NCBI RefSeq assembly: GCF_001592435.1
Contig: NZ_CP014750.1
Span: 620,001-684,000 of the forward strand
From: Thermococcus peptonophilus
GTDB lineage: Archaea; Methanobacteriota_B; Thermococci; Thermococcales; Thermococcaceae
Direction of reading: 5' to 3'
DNA: 64,000 nucleotides
Shown: positions 50,122 to 59,695 of the stretch, piece by piece
How positions within the stretch are numbered: the first letter of the stretch is position 1
Layout: each line of letters begins with the position of its first letter
Made by a program: the position numbers and the translations under genes
Notes under the pieces: model-generated
Told to the model about the DNA's origin: nothing
What the model saw: the letters and a program-made list of their open reading frames with translations, nothing else
The model's database searches: none

Positions 50122-50137
50122 GACGCCCTACAGCGTC
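50122..50137. repeat. Central hairpin of unit 1
   Basis: GACGC-CCTACA-GCGTC, 5-bp stem. It lies 256 bases before the matching hairpin of unit 2. Confidence 0.5.
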
Positions 50138-50242
50138 CATTACAAAGCGAACTCACACCGGGAGCCCTTGCTAAAATCGAATTCGCACTCATACAGCGAG
50201 CTCCTGAATGAAAATCTCTCCCCAGAACCACCTTCTAATCAA

Positions 50243-50283
50243 GAACCACGAACTTTGATGAAACTTTGCAAAGCAAAGTTTCA
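50243..50283. repeat. Right inverted repeat with hairpin
   Basis: GAACCACGAACTTTGATG runs into an 11-bp hairpin (50259-50283: TGAAACTTTGC-AAA-GCAAAGTTTCA). It is the inverted partner of 49984-50024: about 22 bases match with two changes outside the hairpin. Confidence 0.75.
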
Positions 50284-50377
50284 GCGCTGGCGGAAGAAAA
50301 GTATGCGTTTTTAAGCACGCTCATTTTATGAGGGTTTACTTTCAATTGGCCAATTCAAAGGATTTTTCTCACCGTAT

Positions 50378-50394
50378 AGTGCCCAAAGGGCACT
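50378..50394. repeat. Central hairpin of unit 2
   Basis: AGTGCCC-AAA-GGGCACT, a 7-bp stem, preceded by CACCGTAT and followed by an A-run. AATTGGCCAATT (50344-50355), a 12-bp palindrome, lies 22 bases upstream. Confidence 0.65.
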
Positions 50395-50515
50395 AAAAAG
50401 AAAGCTAAAATCACAATTAGCGGGAAGATTTGGAATTAAACCCTTGTGAGCCCGCCTTCTAGGAGACCATACGCTTACAAGAGAGCAAGTTCAAAAAGAA
50501 AGGAACATTTTTGGT

Positions 50516-50556
50516 CAAGCTTTTCCAAAAGCTTGCTAGAAAAGTTTCATCAAAGA
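50516..50556. repeat. Boundary hairpin of units 2 and 3
   Basis: CAAGCTTTT-CC-AAAAGCTTG (50516-50535), a 9-bp stem, followed by AAAGTTTCATCAAAG, which matches part of the inverted repeat at 50243-50283 read on the other strand. Confidence 0.65.
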
Positions 50557-50636
50557 GAGAATGTCTTTTTAAACTGCTAAGTTTCCAGCGATTCTCTCAC
50601 TTCAATTAGCGGTTTTAACGGGGTTTACTCACAATA

Positions 50637-50655
50637 TAACGCCCGAAAGGCGTTA
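50637..50655. repeat. Central hairpin of unit 3
   Basis: TAACGCC-CGAAA-GGCGTTA, a 7-bp stem, preceded by CACAATA and followed by an A-run, 260 bases after the matching hairpin of unit 2. Confidence 0.65.
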
Positions 50656-50737
50656 AAAAATAAGAAAATCCGCATTCCCTTGCCCGTTCACCGGGGGAAT
50701 CCTCTATTCTCAGCTAATTTCAAGAAGACATCCACGC

Positions 50738-50782
50738 TTTTGGTGAAGCTTTTTCTAAACGCTTCCTCGTGAAGTTTGATTA
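50738..50782. repeat. Right-end hairpin block of unit 3
   Basis: TTTTGGTGAAGCTTTTTC...GCTTC...GAAGTTTGATTA aligns with the block at 50508-50552 (TTTTTGGTCAAGCTTTTCC...AAAGTTTCATCA). GAAGC/GCTTC at 50745-50765 form a weak stem. Confidence 0.55.
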
Positions 50783-50973
50783 TTAAGCTTAGAAACACCG
50801 CACTGCGAGCTTAAAATGAAGTCTCAATGTAGCGTAAAATATTGAACTACACCTTCCAGGTTCATGGGTGCATAATTGATAACACAACAACTTAACATAA
50901 AATATCAGTAAAATGAAAGCACTTTCGATGACCTTATAATCTTTAATTCGAAAATCCTTCGGGTGATTCTGGT

Positions 50974-52875
50974 ATGGAAGCCAAGGGTGGATACTGGGGA
51001 AAGATTCTGAGAGTTAACCTGACCACAAAGGAAGCTAAAGTTGAGCCCCTCCCGGAGGAGTTCCCAAGGAAGTACCTCGGCGGCGTCGGTTTCGGTACTA
51101 GAGTTCTCTACGACGAGGTTCCGAAGGGGGCCGACCCGCTCGGGCCGGAGAACAAGATGATAATAACCCCCGGTCTCTTCGTTGACACCGGTATTGGAAC
51201 GGGCTCAAAGACGGCCTTCAACTTCAAGAGCCCGCTCACCGGCGGCTACGGAAGGGCGATGGCAGGTGCTCAGCTCGGCGTCCAGCTCAAGAGAGCTGGC
51301 TATGACATGCTCATCATCGAGGGTCAGAGCGAGGAGCCCGTTCTCCTCGTCATTGAGGACGACGAAGTCAAGATCGTTCCGGCAGATGCTTACTGGGGTC
51401 TGACAACCGGCGAGGCAAGGAGCAGAGCCAAGGATGAGTACCCGGGCTACGCCACGGCCTTCATCGGTCCGGCCGGTGAGAGGCTCAGCCTCATCTCAAT
51501 AATCGAGACCGACGACAGGCAGGCCGCCCGCGGCGGTCCCGGTGCAGTTTTGGGAAGCAAGAAGCTCAAGGGAATACTCGTAAAGGGAAGCAAGAAGGTC
51601 CCGATAGCCGATCCGGAGAAGCTCCGTGAGCTGATAAAGAAGTGGGCGCTCATCTTCAAGGACCACCCGGCCACCAAGGCCGACATGGACTACGGAAGCG
51701 GCGAGTTCCTCGACTGGATGAACCGCGAGAGGGGAACCTTCCCGACCAGGAACTGGCAGATGGGCTTCTTCAAGAAGGCCTACGAGAAGGCCAAGGAGGA
51801 GGGCAGGGAGCACATTGGAATAGACCCATACTTCTGGGCTCCGAAGTACAGGAAGGGACGGAAGCCGTGCCCGCTCTGTAACAAGCCGTGCAGCCAGTAC
51901 GTCCACGTTGAGAGCCAGAAGTGGGGAACCTTTGAGGTCGATGGTCCAGAGTACGAGACCCTCTACTCCTTCGGCGGTGTTCTTGAGCTCGACGACTTCG
52001 AGACCGTTGCCTACCTCAACTACCTAGCAGACCAGCTCGGTCTCGACACGATTTCGGCCGGTGTTACTATCGCATGGGCCATGGAAGCCTACGAGCGCGG
52101 CCTCCTCACCAAGGAGGACACAGATGGCATAGAGCTGACCTTCGGCAACGGCGAGGCCGCCGTAGAGGCCCTCAGGAAGATGGCTTACCGCGAGGGCAAC
52201 CTCGGAAAGCTCCTCGCAGATGGTGTCAAGAGGGCCAGCGAGAGGCTCGGAAAGGAGAGCTGGAAGTTCGCCATGCACGTCAAGGGTATGGAGCCTCCAG
52301 CCTATGACGTCCGCGGCATAAAGGGAATGGCCTTGGCCTTCGCCGTAAGCGTCCGCGGTGCCGATCACCTCACTGCCGGAGCCTACGGAACCGAGCTCGT
52401 CGGCAGGTGGTGGAAGTTCGAGGGCGTTGACAGAACGAAGGGCGAGAACAAGGGATTCGAGATAGCCTTCCACGAGAACCTCATGGCCATCTACGACGCC
52501 ACCGGAACGTGCAAGTTCTCGAGGCACATGTACTTCCTCGAGGGCTTCCCGGAGCTCATCGAGGCAGTGACTGGGATGCACATGAGCGAGGCAGAGCTCA
52601 TGGTCATCGGCGAGAGAATAATGAACATCGCAAGAGCCTTCAACGTCAGGGAGGGCTTCAGCAGGAAGGACGACACGCTTCCGTACAGAATCATGTGGGA
52701 GCCGATTCCAGAGGGAGTCAGCAAGGGCCTGCACGTCCCGCCGTGGGAGCTCGACAGGATGCTGGATGAATACTACCAGGCCCGCGGCTGGAGCAGAGAC
52801 GGAATCCCAACCAAGGCCAAGCTCGTTGCCCTCGACCTCCCAGACATCGCAGAGGACATCGGGGCTGGAAGTTGA
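50974..52875 (+). CDS. Aldehyde:ferredoxin oxidoreductase family tungsten enzyme
   Basis: A 633-residue AOR-family protein. The N-terminal tungstopterin domain has YWGKILRVNLTTKEAKVE and KSPLTGGYGRAMAGAQLGVQLKRAG-type pterin contacts (AMAGAQLGVQLKRAGYD), with RGGPGAVLGSKKLKGI. The [4Fe-4S] ligands are Cys305, 308 and 312 in CPLCNKPC and Cys512 in ATGTCKF. It probably oxidises an aldehyde to the acid and reduces ferredoxin. Start and length are closer to AOR/FOR than to GAPOR; I think it belongs with the WOR4/WOR5-type enzymes of unknown substrate, but this is uncertain. ATG 50974 follows TCGGGTGATTCTGGT. No partner ferredoxin gene is adjacent; a small Cys-rich gene follows. Confidence 0.85.
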   Translation: MEAKGGYWGKILRVNLTTKEAKVEPLPEEFPRKYLGGVGFGTRVLYDEVPKGADPLGPENKMIITPGLFVDTGIGTGSKTAFNFKSPLTGGYGRAMAGAQLGVQLKRAGYDMLIIEGQSEEPVLLVIEDDEVKIVPADAYWGLTTGEARSRAKDEYPGYATAFIGPAGERLSLISIIETDDRQAARGGPGAVLGSKKLKGILVKGSKKVPIADPEKLRELIKKWALIFKDHPATKADMDYGSGEFLDWMNRERGTFPTRNWQMGFFKKAYEKAKEEGREHIGIDPYFWAPKYRKGRKPCPLCNKPCSQYVHVESQKWGTFEVDGPEYETLYSFGGVLELDDFETVAYLNYLADQLGLDTISAGVTIAWAMEAYERGLLTKEDTDGIELTFGNGEAAVEALRKMAYREGNLGKLLADGVKRASERLGKESWKFAMHVKGMEPPAYDVRGIKGMALAFAVSVRGADHLTAGAYGTELVGRWWKFEGVDRTKGENKGFEIAFHENLMAIYDATGTCKFSRHMYFLEGFPELIEAVTGMHMSEAELMVIGERIMNIARAFNVREGFSRKDDTLPYRIMWEPIPEGVSKGLHVPPWELDRMLDEYYQARGWSRDGIPTKAKLVALDLPDIAEDIGAGS

Positions 52876-52900
52876 GCCCTCTCATTCTTTTTCTTTCCCG

Positions 52901-53041
52901 ATGGATCAGAACCTTAGGGTCTGCAAGAACTGCCGCTGGTTTGGCCCGATAGATTCCTGCCTGCCAAACCACGGGATATGGAGGAAGCGCGTGAAAACCG
53001 TCCACATGAACTTCGTCTGCGACGACTGGGAGCCGCTCTGA
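52901..53041 (+). CDS. Small Cys-rich protein
   Basis: A 46-residue protein: LRVCKNCRWFGPIDSCLPN then a basic middle (WRKRVKTVHMN) and FVCDDWEPL. Four Cys (C-x2-C-x9-C ... C) fit a zinc knuckle or a small iron-sulfur site. It begins 25 bases after the tungsten enzyme stop; no good ribosome binding site, so it may be translated by read-through coupling or be leaderless. Role unknown; an accessory to the oxidoreductase is a guess from position. Confidence 0.6.
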   Translation: MDQNLRVCKNCRWFGPIDSCLPNHGIWRKRVKTVHMNFVCDDWEPL

Positions 53042-53056
53042 GGAGAGAGGGAGTAG

Positions 53057-53893
53057 TTACCTCTTATAGACCCTGATATCGACTACAACGTGCCAGACTC
53101 CTGGGGCGTAGCGCTTTATCACAAGCTCCTTCAGCTTCTCCGCATCATAACCATGCTCCCTTGCGATTCTCTTGAAGGTTGCAAAAGGCTCCTCAGGCCT
53201 TAGCTTCTCTGGAACCGTGTTGTGGTAGTGGATTATCGCCTCGTCCTTCGCTATGCTCAACGCCTTTGGGATGAACTCATGGGTTGTTACCACGTAGCCC
53301 ATGAGAATTCTGTCGGCGATGTTTTCAGCCGGAAAGTCGCGGTTGTCCATGTTGTACGGCGTCATCAAATCCTGGACGCCGTTGAGCCAGATGTTTTCAA
53401 CCAAAAAGCGGAAGGTGTAGGGGTTCTTCTCGATGGCGATAACCCTCGCACCCTTGTGGACGGCCATAGGAAGGCTCAGGTGGCCGATTCCGGCGAACAT
53501 GTCAACTACAAGCTCGCCAGGTTTAGCTACCTCTGCCATCCTCACGCGCTCCTTCACGTTGGCGGGTGAAAACATTACTCTGGCAACGTCCAGCTTGTAC
53601 TTAACGCCGTTTTCAACGTGAACCGTAACCGTGTCTTTCCCGTAGAGAAGCTCATAGTCGGGCTTTCTGGTCTCGCCGTGGATGTGTCCCTTCCTCAGAA
53701 CGGTTTTTGCGCCGATAACCTGAGCGTAGACCTCCGCTATCCTCCTTTTGTAAGGCTCAAGCTCAGGCCTTAACGGGAGGATTAAAACGTCCCCTATCTG
53801 AACCCAGTGCTTGGGAAGGAGGGATACACGCTCAGGAGGAAGCTCCTTTGAGAGTATTTCTCGTATTCGGGGCTTGATTACCTGCGTCCGCAT
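53057..53893 (-). CDS. taw2: tRNA-Phe wyosine aminocarboxypropyltransferase Taw2
   Basis: A 278-residue Trm5-like fold enzyme that transfers the aminocarboxypropyl group of SAM to the wyosine precursor at G37 of tRNA-Phe. VVDMFAGIGHLSLPMAVHKG is the SAM loop and ARVIAIEKNPYTFRFLVEN the next strand. YNMDNRDFP and ILMGYVVTTHEFIPKAL follow, and HYHNTVPEKLRPEEPF is the Taw2 mark; it lacks the NPPY motif of true Trm5. It closely matches the P. horikoshii TYW2 enzyme. The ATG at 53893 has no ribosome binding site, and a TATA-like CTTTTAAGG (about 53917-53925) places the transcript start close to it, so leaderless. Confidence 0.92.
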   Translation of the reverse strand: MRTQVIKPRIREILSKELPPERVSLLPKHWVQIGDVLILPLRPELEPYKRRIAEVYAQVIGAKTVLRKGHIHGETRKPDYELLYGKDTVTVHVENGVKYKLDVARVMFSPANVKERVRMAEVAKPGELVVDMFAGIGHLSLPMAVHKGARVIAIEKNPYTFRFLVENIWLNGVQDLMTPYNMDNRDFPAENIADRILMGYVVTTHEFIPKALSIAKDEAIIHYHNTVPEKLRPEEPFATFKRIAREHGYDAEKLKELVIKRYAPGVWHVVVDIRVYKR

Positions 53894-54013
53894 CGGATAA
53901 AAAACCGAGGAGTGCCTTAAAAGGGTTCCGTCGTTTCGTCAAAAAACGATGAGAAAGGCTTAAAAGATGAAACAACGAGAAATAAAAATAGACAACCTTT
54001 GAACCGGAGGTCG

Positions 54014-54358
54014 ATGAAGGGTATGGAGGACGAACCCCCGAATAGTCGGTTCTTTGGCCTTTTGGGTAAGAAGAAAGAGGAGGCTGTTTTGGAACAGACC
54101 CTCAGCAGGGAAGCCTACGAAAACTACCGCCGGCTTTTGATGAGGGCCAGGCCTGAAGTCACGGGCTCAAAGCTTGTGGTGCACCTGCCCGACGCGGATA
54201 TTGAGCTTGACGAAGGCAGACTGAGGGTCAAGGCCAAGAGCAAGAAGAACGCCGAGAAGGTCTTAAGGAACCTGCACCACTACGAAAGTCCTCCGAGCCT
54301 CTGGCCGGCCTACGGGCTGAGCTATTCAATAAAGCGGAAAAGACGAGTTGTCCTCTGA
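54014..54358 (+). CDS. Uncharacterised 114-residue basic protein
   Basis: A protein with SREAYENYRRLLMRARPEVTG then KLVVHLPDADIELDEGRLRV, a beta hairpin, and a basic C-terminal part (KSKKNAEKVLRNLHHYES; SIKRKRRVVL). It may bind nucleic acid, but I recognise no family. ATG 54014 follows GGAGGTCG. It is divergent from taw2 and followed by a guide RNA and the Cas4-like gene. Confidence 0.6.
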   Translation: MKGMEDEPPNSRFFGLLGKKKEEAVLEQTLSREAYENYRRLLMRARPEVTGSKLVVHLPDADIELDEGRLRVKAKSKKNAEKVLRNLHHYESPPSLWPAYGLSYSIKRKRRVVL

Positions 54359-54370
54359 TCCAAACCAGAA

Positions 54371-54380
54371 CCTTTAAATT
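54371..54380 (+). promoter_or_regulatory. TATA promoter of C/D guide RNA 3
   Basis: CCTTTAAATT lies about 28 bases before the C/D RNA at 54404, giving it its own promoter; the same transcript could continue into the Cas4-like gene 55 bases beyond. Confidence 0.5.
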
Positions 54381-54403
54381 CTCCCCTTCTTCAACTTTTC
54401 TTC

Positions 54404-54459
54404 GCGGATGACGACCCTTGCCCAGTCTGAACTGTGATGACGTCGGTATTAGCTGACGC
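54404..54459 (+). ncRNA. Box C/D guide RNA candidate 3
   Basis: GCG stem, C box CGGATGA (54405-54411, overlapping the stem), guide CGACCCTTGCCCAGT, D' CTGA (54427-54430), C' GTGATGA (54434-54440), guide CGTCGGTATTAG, D CTGA (54453-54456), CGC stem. The D guide could pair over eight bases with CUAAUACC, a run conserved in 16S rRNA, but that is short and untested. Confidence 0.75.
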
Positions 54460-54514
54460 AGGGGGCGGGGAGGTTTGCGGGCCGATGATCCGTCCCGCTT
54501 ATGGAGGTGAAGCG

Positions 54515-55162
54515 ATGAACAACAACGGAGAGGACGGCGGCTTCATCGAGTTCTACGCCAGTGAGGCCCTGACCTGCCCGAGGAGGATATACTTCAGGCT
54601 CAAGGGGTATCTCCCAAAGTGGCCGGAGTTCGTGAGGGTCAGGCTCAACCAGGGAACCAACACTCACCAGATACTCGGACGGATACTGCAAGAGCGCTTT
54701 GGTGTTGAACTTGAAAAACACCTTGTCCTGCGCTCCAGCAAGCTCGGATTTGAGATACACGGGCGAATAGACGCTTTCAAGGACTTCCCCATTGAAATAA
54801 AGGGAAAAACGAGCCTGCCAAAGGTGCCCTACGACTACCACCTCGCCCAGCTCAACGTCTATCTCCGCTGGGCAGAATCCGAGTACGGCTACTTGTACTA
54901 CATAAAGCTCCACGAGGAGCCTATGAAAATCATCAACAAGCTGGACATATCCTCTTTTCCCGTGATAAAAGGCCCAAACTTCAGAGTTTTTGAAGTGCCC
55001 TACGATAAGTCACTGTTCAAAGAAACGCTGCGTCACTTCTACAAGGTCAAGAAGGCTTACGAAAACGACCGCCTCCCCAAGGGCTGGAAGAGCTACGCCT
55101 GCAGATTCTGTCCATACAGACACATCTGCTATCCTGATAGGGACTGGGAGGAGTCGGAATGA
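54515..55162 (+). CDS. Cas4/Dna2-like PD-(D/E)XK nuclease with iron-sulfur Cys
   Basis: A 215-residue nuclease. Near the N terminus are YASEALTCPRRIYF (first cluster Cys), then GRIDAFKDFPIEIKGKT (the D...ExK core, catalytic Asp and Lys), and HLAQLNVYLRWAESEYG (the QxxxY motif). Three C-terminal Cys follow in CRFCPYRHIC. This is the Cas4/RecB-nuclease pattern. No CRISPR array or cas gene is nearby, so it is a stand-alone type, perhaps for repair. ATG 54515 follows GGAGGTGAAGCG. It overlaps the next gene by four bases. Confidence 0.87.
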   Translation: MNNNGEDGGFIEFYASEALTCPRRIYFRLKGYLPKWPEFVRVRLNQGTNTHQILGRILQERFGVELEKHLVLRSSKLGFEIHGRIDAFKDFPIEIKGKTSLPKVPYDYHLAQLNVYLRWAESEYGYLYYIKLHEEPMKIINKLDISSFPVIKGPNFRVFEVPYDKSLFKETLRHFYKVKKAYENDRLPKGWKSYACRFCPYRHICYPDRDWEESE

Positions 55163-55491
55163 GGCTTAAACCCCTTATGATCTCAACGCTCCTCCTGACC
55201 GTCTACGGATTAATGTTTATGGGATATTACTACAGAACAGGCTCGAGGGTTTACCTAGCGTTCTCGCTGTTTGCACTGACCTTGGCATATGGAACGGGCA
55301 GAAAAACCAAGATTGCCGTCAAAGTGACCCTCATATTCGCCGGTCTGGAATTCCTGATGGCGCTTTTCTACCTGATATCAGGGGCCCTAGTGTATGCCGT
55401 GGACGCCGCCATGAGCTTTTTCATAATCCACGACATAATGAGCTATATTGGAGAGGTCTACAAGGAAGAGAAAGAGAAGGCATCGGAGTGA
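55159..55491 (+). CDS. Small membrane protein
   Basis: A 110-residue protein with three or four helices (LMISTLLLTVYGLMFMGYYY; VYLAFSLFALTLAYGTG; VTLIFAGLEFLMALFYLISG; LVYAVDAAMSFFIIHDIM) and a charged end (EVYKEEKEKASE). No recognised family. It is coupled to the Cas4-like gene (ATGA overlap) and convergent with nadM by one base. Confidence 0.7.
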   Translation: MRLKPLMISTLLLTVYGLMFMGYYYRTGSRVYLAFSLFALTLAYGTGRKTKIAVKVTLIFAGLEFLMALFYLISGALVYAVDAAMSFFIIHDIMSYIGEVYKEEKEKASE

Positions 55492-55492
55492 A

Positions 55493-56065
55493 TTAGAACT
55501 CCGGAATCCTTATCGGTGCCTGAAGCTCCTTCTCCGAGCTTTCCAGATTCGTTGCAAGCATCTTTATCCTCTCAACGCCCTTAATCTCCCTTATATACTC
55601 TGCAACGCTCCTGGGAACGAGCTCTTCCCAAGGCTCTCCTTCAATCATGCGCCTCCGTATCTCGGTGGCAGAGAGAATGTCCTTCCTGAACATCGGTTGG
55701 ACGATGACCTCGTAGCCCTTCTCTCTGAACAGCTGCGCAACGAGGGAGTTCCCAGTAAAGACCACATCAAAGCGTGGAACCATGTTCACCACGTAGGTCG
55801 CCCATATGGCGTTGAAGTTTATATCCGGGAGCGGGATTAAGTAGTATCTCTTTTCAGTTAGCCCCGCCTCCTCGAGCGCCCTTATCAGCATCTCCATTCT
55901 TTCACTCGTTGTGAATGGATTCTTTAAGGTATGACTGGCCTGAGCGCTACCGATGCCTATTATTACCTCATCGACCTGTGAAAAAACAAATTCAAGTGCC
56001 TTTATGTGGCCGTTGTGAACGGGTTGGAAGCGGCCGACGAAGAGGCCTCTTTTTGGTCTTGACAT
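55493..56065 (-). CDS. nadM: Nicotinamide-nucleotide adenylyltransferase
   Basis: A 190-residue archaeal NMN adenylyltransferase. GRFQPVHNGHIKALEF holds the HxGH nucleotidyltransferase motif near residue 15, and LSATEIRRRM is the ISSTxxR-type motif near residue 130. GIGSAQASHTLKNPFTTSERM is the conserved archaeal insert. It makes NAD+ from NMN and ATP. ATG 56065 follows GGAGGTTGAAAGTC. It sits 25 bases downstream of the SAM-adenosyltransferase gene on the same strand, the order also found in Pyrococcus. Confidence 0.95.
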   Translation of the reverse strand: MSRPKRGLFVGRFQPVHNGHIKALEFVFSQVDEVIIGIGSAQASHTLKNPFTTSERMEMLIRALEEAGLTEKRYYLIPLPDINFNAIWATYVVNMVPRFDVVFTGNSLVAQLFREKGYEVIVQPMFRKDILSATEIRRRMIEGEPWEELVPRSVAEYIREIKGVERIKMLATNLESSEKELQAPIRIPEF

Positions 56066-56090
56066 GACTTTCAACCTCCGCTCAATATTT

Positions 56091-58508
<2,418 letters not shown>

Positions 58509-58512
58509 GAAG

Positions 58513-59046
58513 ATGATAGCAGTCCTCAGACTTGGACACAGACCAGAGAGGGACAAGAGGATAACGACCCATGTAGCACTGACGGCAAGGGCCTTCGGGG
58601 CCGATAAAATCATAATAGCCGCAGAAGAGGACGAGCACGTGAAAGAGAGTGTTGAGGACGTTGTGAACCGCTGGGGCGGTCCCTTCGAAATTGAATTCAA
58701 TCCAAGCTGGAAGAAAATCCTGAGAGAATGGAAAGATAGGGGGATTATAGTCCACCTCACGATGTACGGGGTACATATCGACAAGGCAATCCCCATCATA
58801 AAGGACGAGCTTAAGTCTGGAAAAGACTTGCTGGTAGTCGTCGGTGCTGAAAAAGTGCCGAGGGAGGTCTACGAGATTGCAGACTACAACGTGGCCGTCG
58901 GCAATCAGCCACACAGCGAGGTGGCGGCCCTGGCTGTCTTCCTAGATAGGTTGCTCGACGGAGCCGGCCTTAGGAAGGAGTTCCAGAACGCAAAGCTCAA
59001 GATCGTCCCGCAGGAGCGCGGTAAGAAAGTCCTCCAACTCGAATGA
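58513..59046 (+). CDS. tRNA (cytidine-56-2'-O)-methyltransferase aTrm56
   Basis: A 177-residue SPOUT-family enzyme. It begins [20 protein letters not shown], with [11 protein letters not shown] and [20 protein letters not shown] forming the trefoil knot that holds SAM. It methylates the ribose of C56 in the T loop of tRNA, an archaeal-only modification. ATG 58513 follows GAGGGTGAGAAG. It lies four bases after the transglutaminase-like gene and ten before the lipid synthase, so the three form one transcript. Same gene order is known in Pyrococcus. Confidence 0.93.
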   Translation: MIAVLRLGHRPERDKRITTHVALTARAFGADKIIIAAEEDEHVKESVEDVVNRWGGPFEIEFNPSWKKILREWKDRGIIVHLTMYGVHIDKAIPIIKDELKSGKDLLVVVGAEKVPREVYEIADYNVAVGNQPHSEVAALAVFLDRLLDGAGLRKEFQNAKLKIVPQERGKKVLQLE

Positions 59047-59055
59047 GGTGGGAGT

Positions 59056-59625
59056 ATGCTCAACAGATACAGGGAGAACGTCAAAGGTTACCTTGAAACC
59101 CTTGTAAAGCCCCTAGCAAAAGCCGGTGTCACACCGAACACGATAACGTTCATAGGTCTCTTGATAAGCCTGCTTGGGGCGTACCTCTTCTATCTCCAGC
59201 GTCCAAGGCTCGCCGCAGTGATACTCCTCATAGGATCTGCCATAGATGCCCTCGATGGAACCTTAGCCAGGATGACGGGAAAAACGAGCCGCTTTGGAGC
59301 GTTCTTGGATTCTACCTTTGACAGAATAAGCGATGGTGCGGTACTCTTTGGTATAGCACTTGGCAACCTTGCGGACTGGCGCTGGACATTCCTGACATTC
59401 ATGGGTGCATACCTAGTTAGCTACGAGCGCTGTAGGGCTGAGCTCGCAGGCTCAGGGAAACTCGCAGTTGGAATAGCAGAGAGAGCCGAGAGGTTGTTGA
59501 TCCTAATAGGGTTCTCCCTCGCAGGAGCAGAGTACGTGAAGTGGGGTGTTTACATCGTCGGAGTGCTCGCCTGGATAACGGTCTTCCAGAGAATGTGGGC
59601 GGCCTATCAGAGGCTCAAGGAGTGA
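59056..59625 (+). CDS. CDP-alcohol phosphatidyltransferase (archaeal lipid synthase)
   Basis: A 189-residue membrane enzyme with six helices. The family motif is DALDGTLARMTGKTSRFGAF then LDSTFDR, that is D-x2-D-G-x2-A-R-x8-G-x3-D-x3-D; the Asp residues bind two metal ions. It adds inositol phosphate or a related alcohol to CDP-archaeol; by family, archaetidylinositol phosphate synthase is likeliest. ATG 59056 follows AGGTGGGAGT. Last gene of the plus-strand unit. Confidence 0.87.
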   Translation: MLNRYRENVKGYLETLVKPLAKAGVTPNTITFIGLLISLLGAYLFYLQRPRLAAVILLIGSAIDALDGTLARMTGKTSRFGAFLDSTFDRISDGAVLFGIALGNLADWRWTFLTFMGAYLVSYERCRAELAGSGKLAVGIAERAERLLILIGFSLAGAEYVKWGVYIVGVLAWITVFQRMWAAYQRLKE

Positions 59626-59631
59626 GAAAGA

Positions 59632-59695
59632 GGGGGAATGATGATAATTTCGCTAAACGAGGCAAACGATGAAGAGCCCTGCCGTTGCTGACCCC
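59632..59695 (+). ncRNA. Box C/D guide RNA candidate 4
   Basis: GGGG stem (59633-59636), C box ATGATGA (59638-59644), 12-base guide TAATTTCGCTAA, a poor D' box (ACGA near 59657), C' ACGATGA (59666-59672), guide AGAGCCCTGCCGTTG, D box CTGA (59688-59691), CCCC stem (59692-59695). Boxes C and D and the stem are convincing; D' is degenerate. It ends at the stop of the opposite-strand HAD gene. Confidence 0.75.

Larger units (their letters stand above)
49981..50973. other. 993-base non-coding island of diverged hairpin repeats
   Basis: No gene, tRNA or protein-like frame is visible. It is AT-rich and made of three diverged units of about 258 bases, each with a central short hairpin and a larger hairpin at its boundary (listed separately). 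Unit 2 and unit 3 align along TTCAATT-GC...TCAC-TATA-GCCC-hairpin-A-run. The right 150 bases before the oxidoreductase gene hold its promoter (likely CTTATAATC near 50933). Confidence 0.7.

Noticed and set aside
50378-50660. Intrinsic terminators in the repeat island
   Set aside because: Hairpins are followed by A-runs on the plus strand, and on the minus strand the T-run precedes the hairpin, so neither orientation fits.
49893-50973. Integrated element bounded by a tRNA-Leu att duplication
   Set aside because: I looked for a second copy of the tRNA 3' end (GGGGTTCAAATCCCC) downstream and did not find it, and no integrase frame is present.
49981-50973. CRISPR array
   Set aside because: Repeats are about 258 bases apart and diverged, not short identical repeats with uniform spacers.
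54515-55162. CRISPR-linked Cas4
   Set aside because: The nuclease has Cas4-like residues but no other cas gene or repeat array is in the window.
59650-59662. Target of C/D guide 4 as the 23S GGUAGCGAAAUUCC segment
   Set aside because: The guide would pair with the bacterial form of that segment; I recall the archaeal sequence differing there, so I do not claim it.
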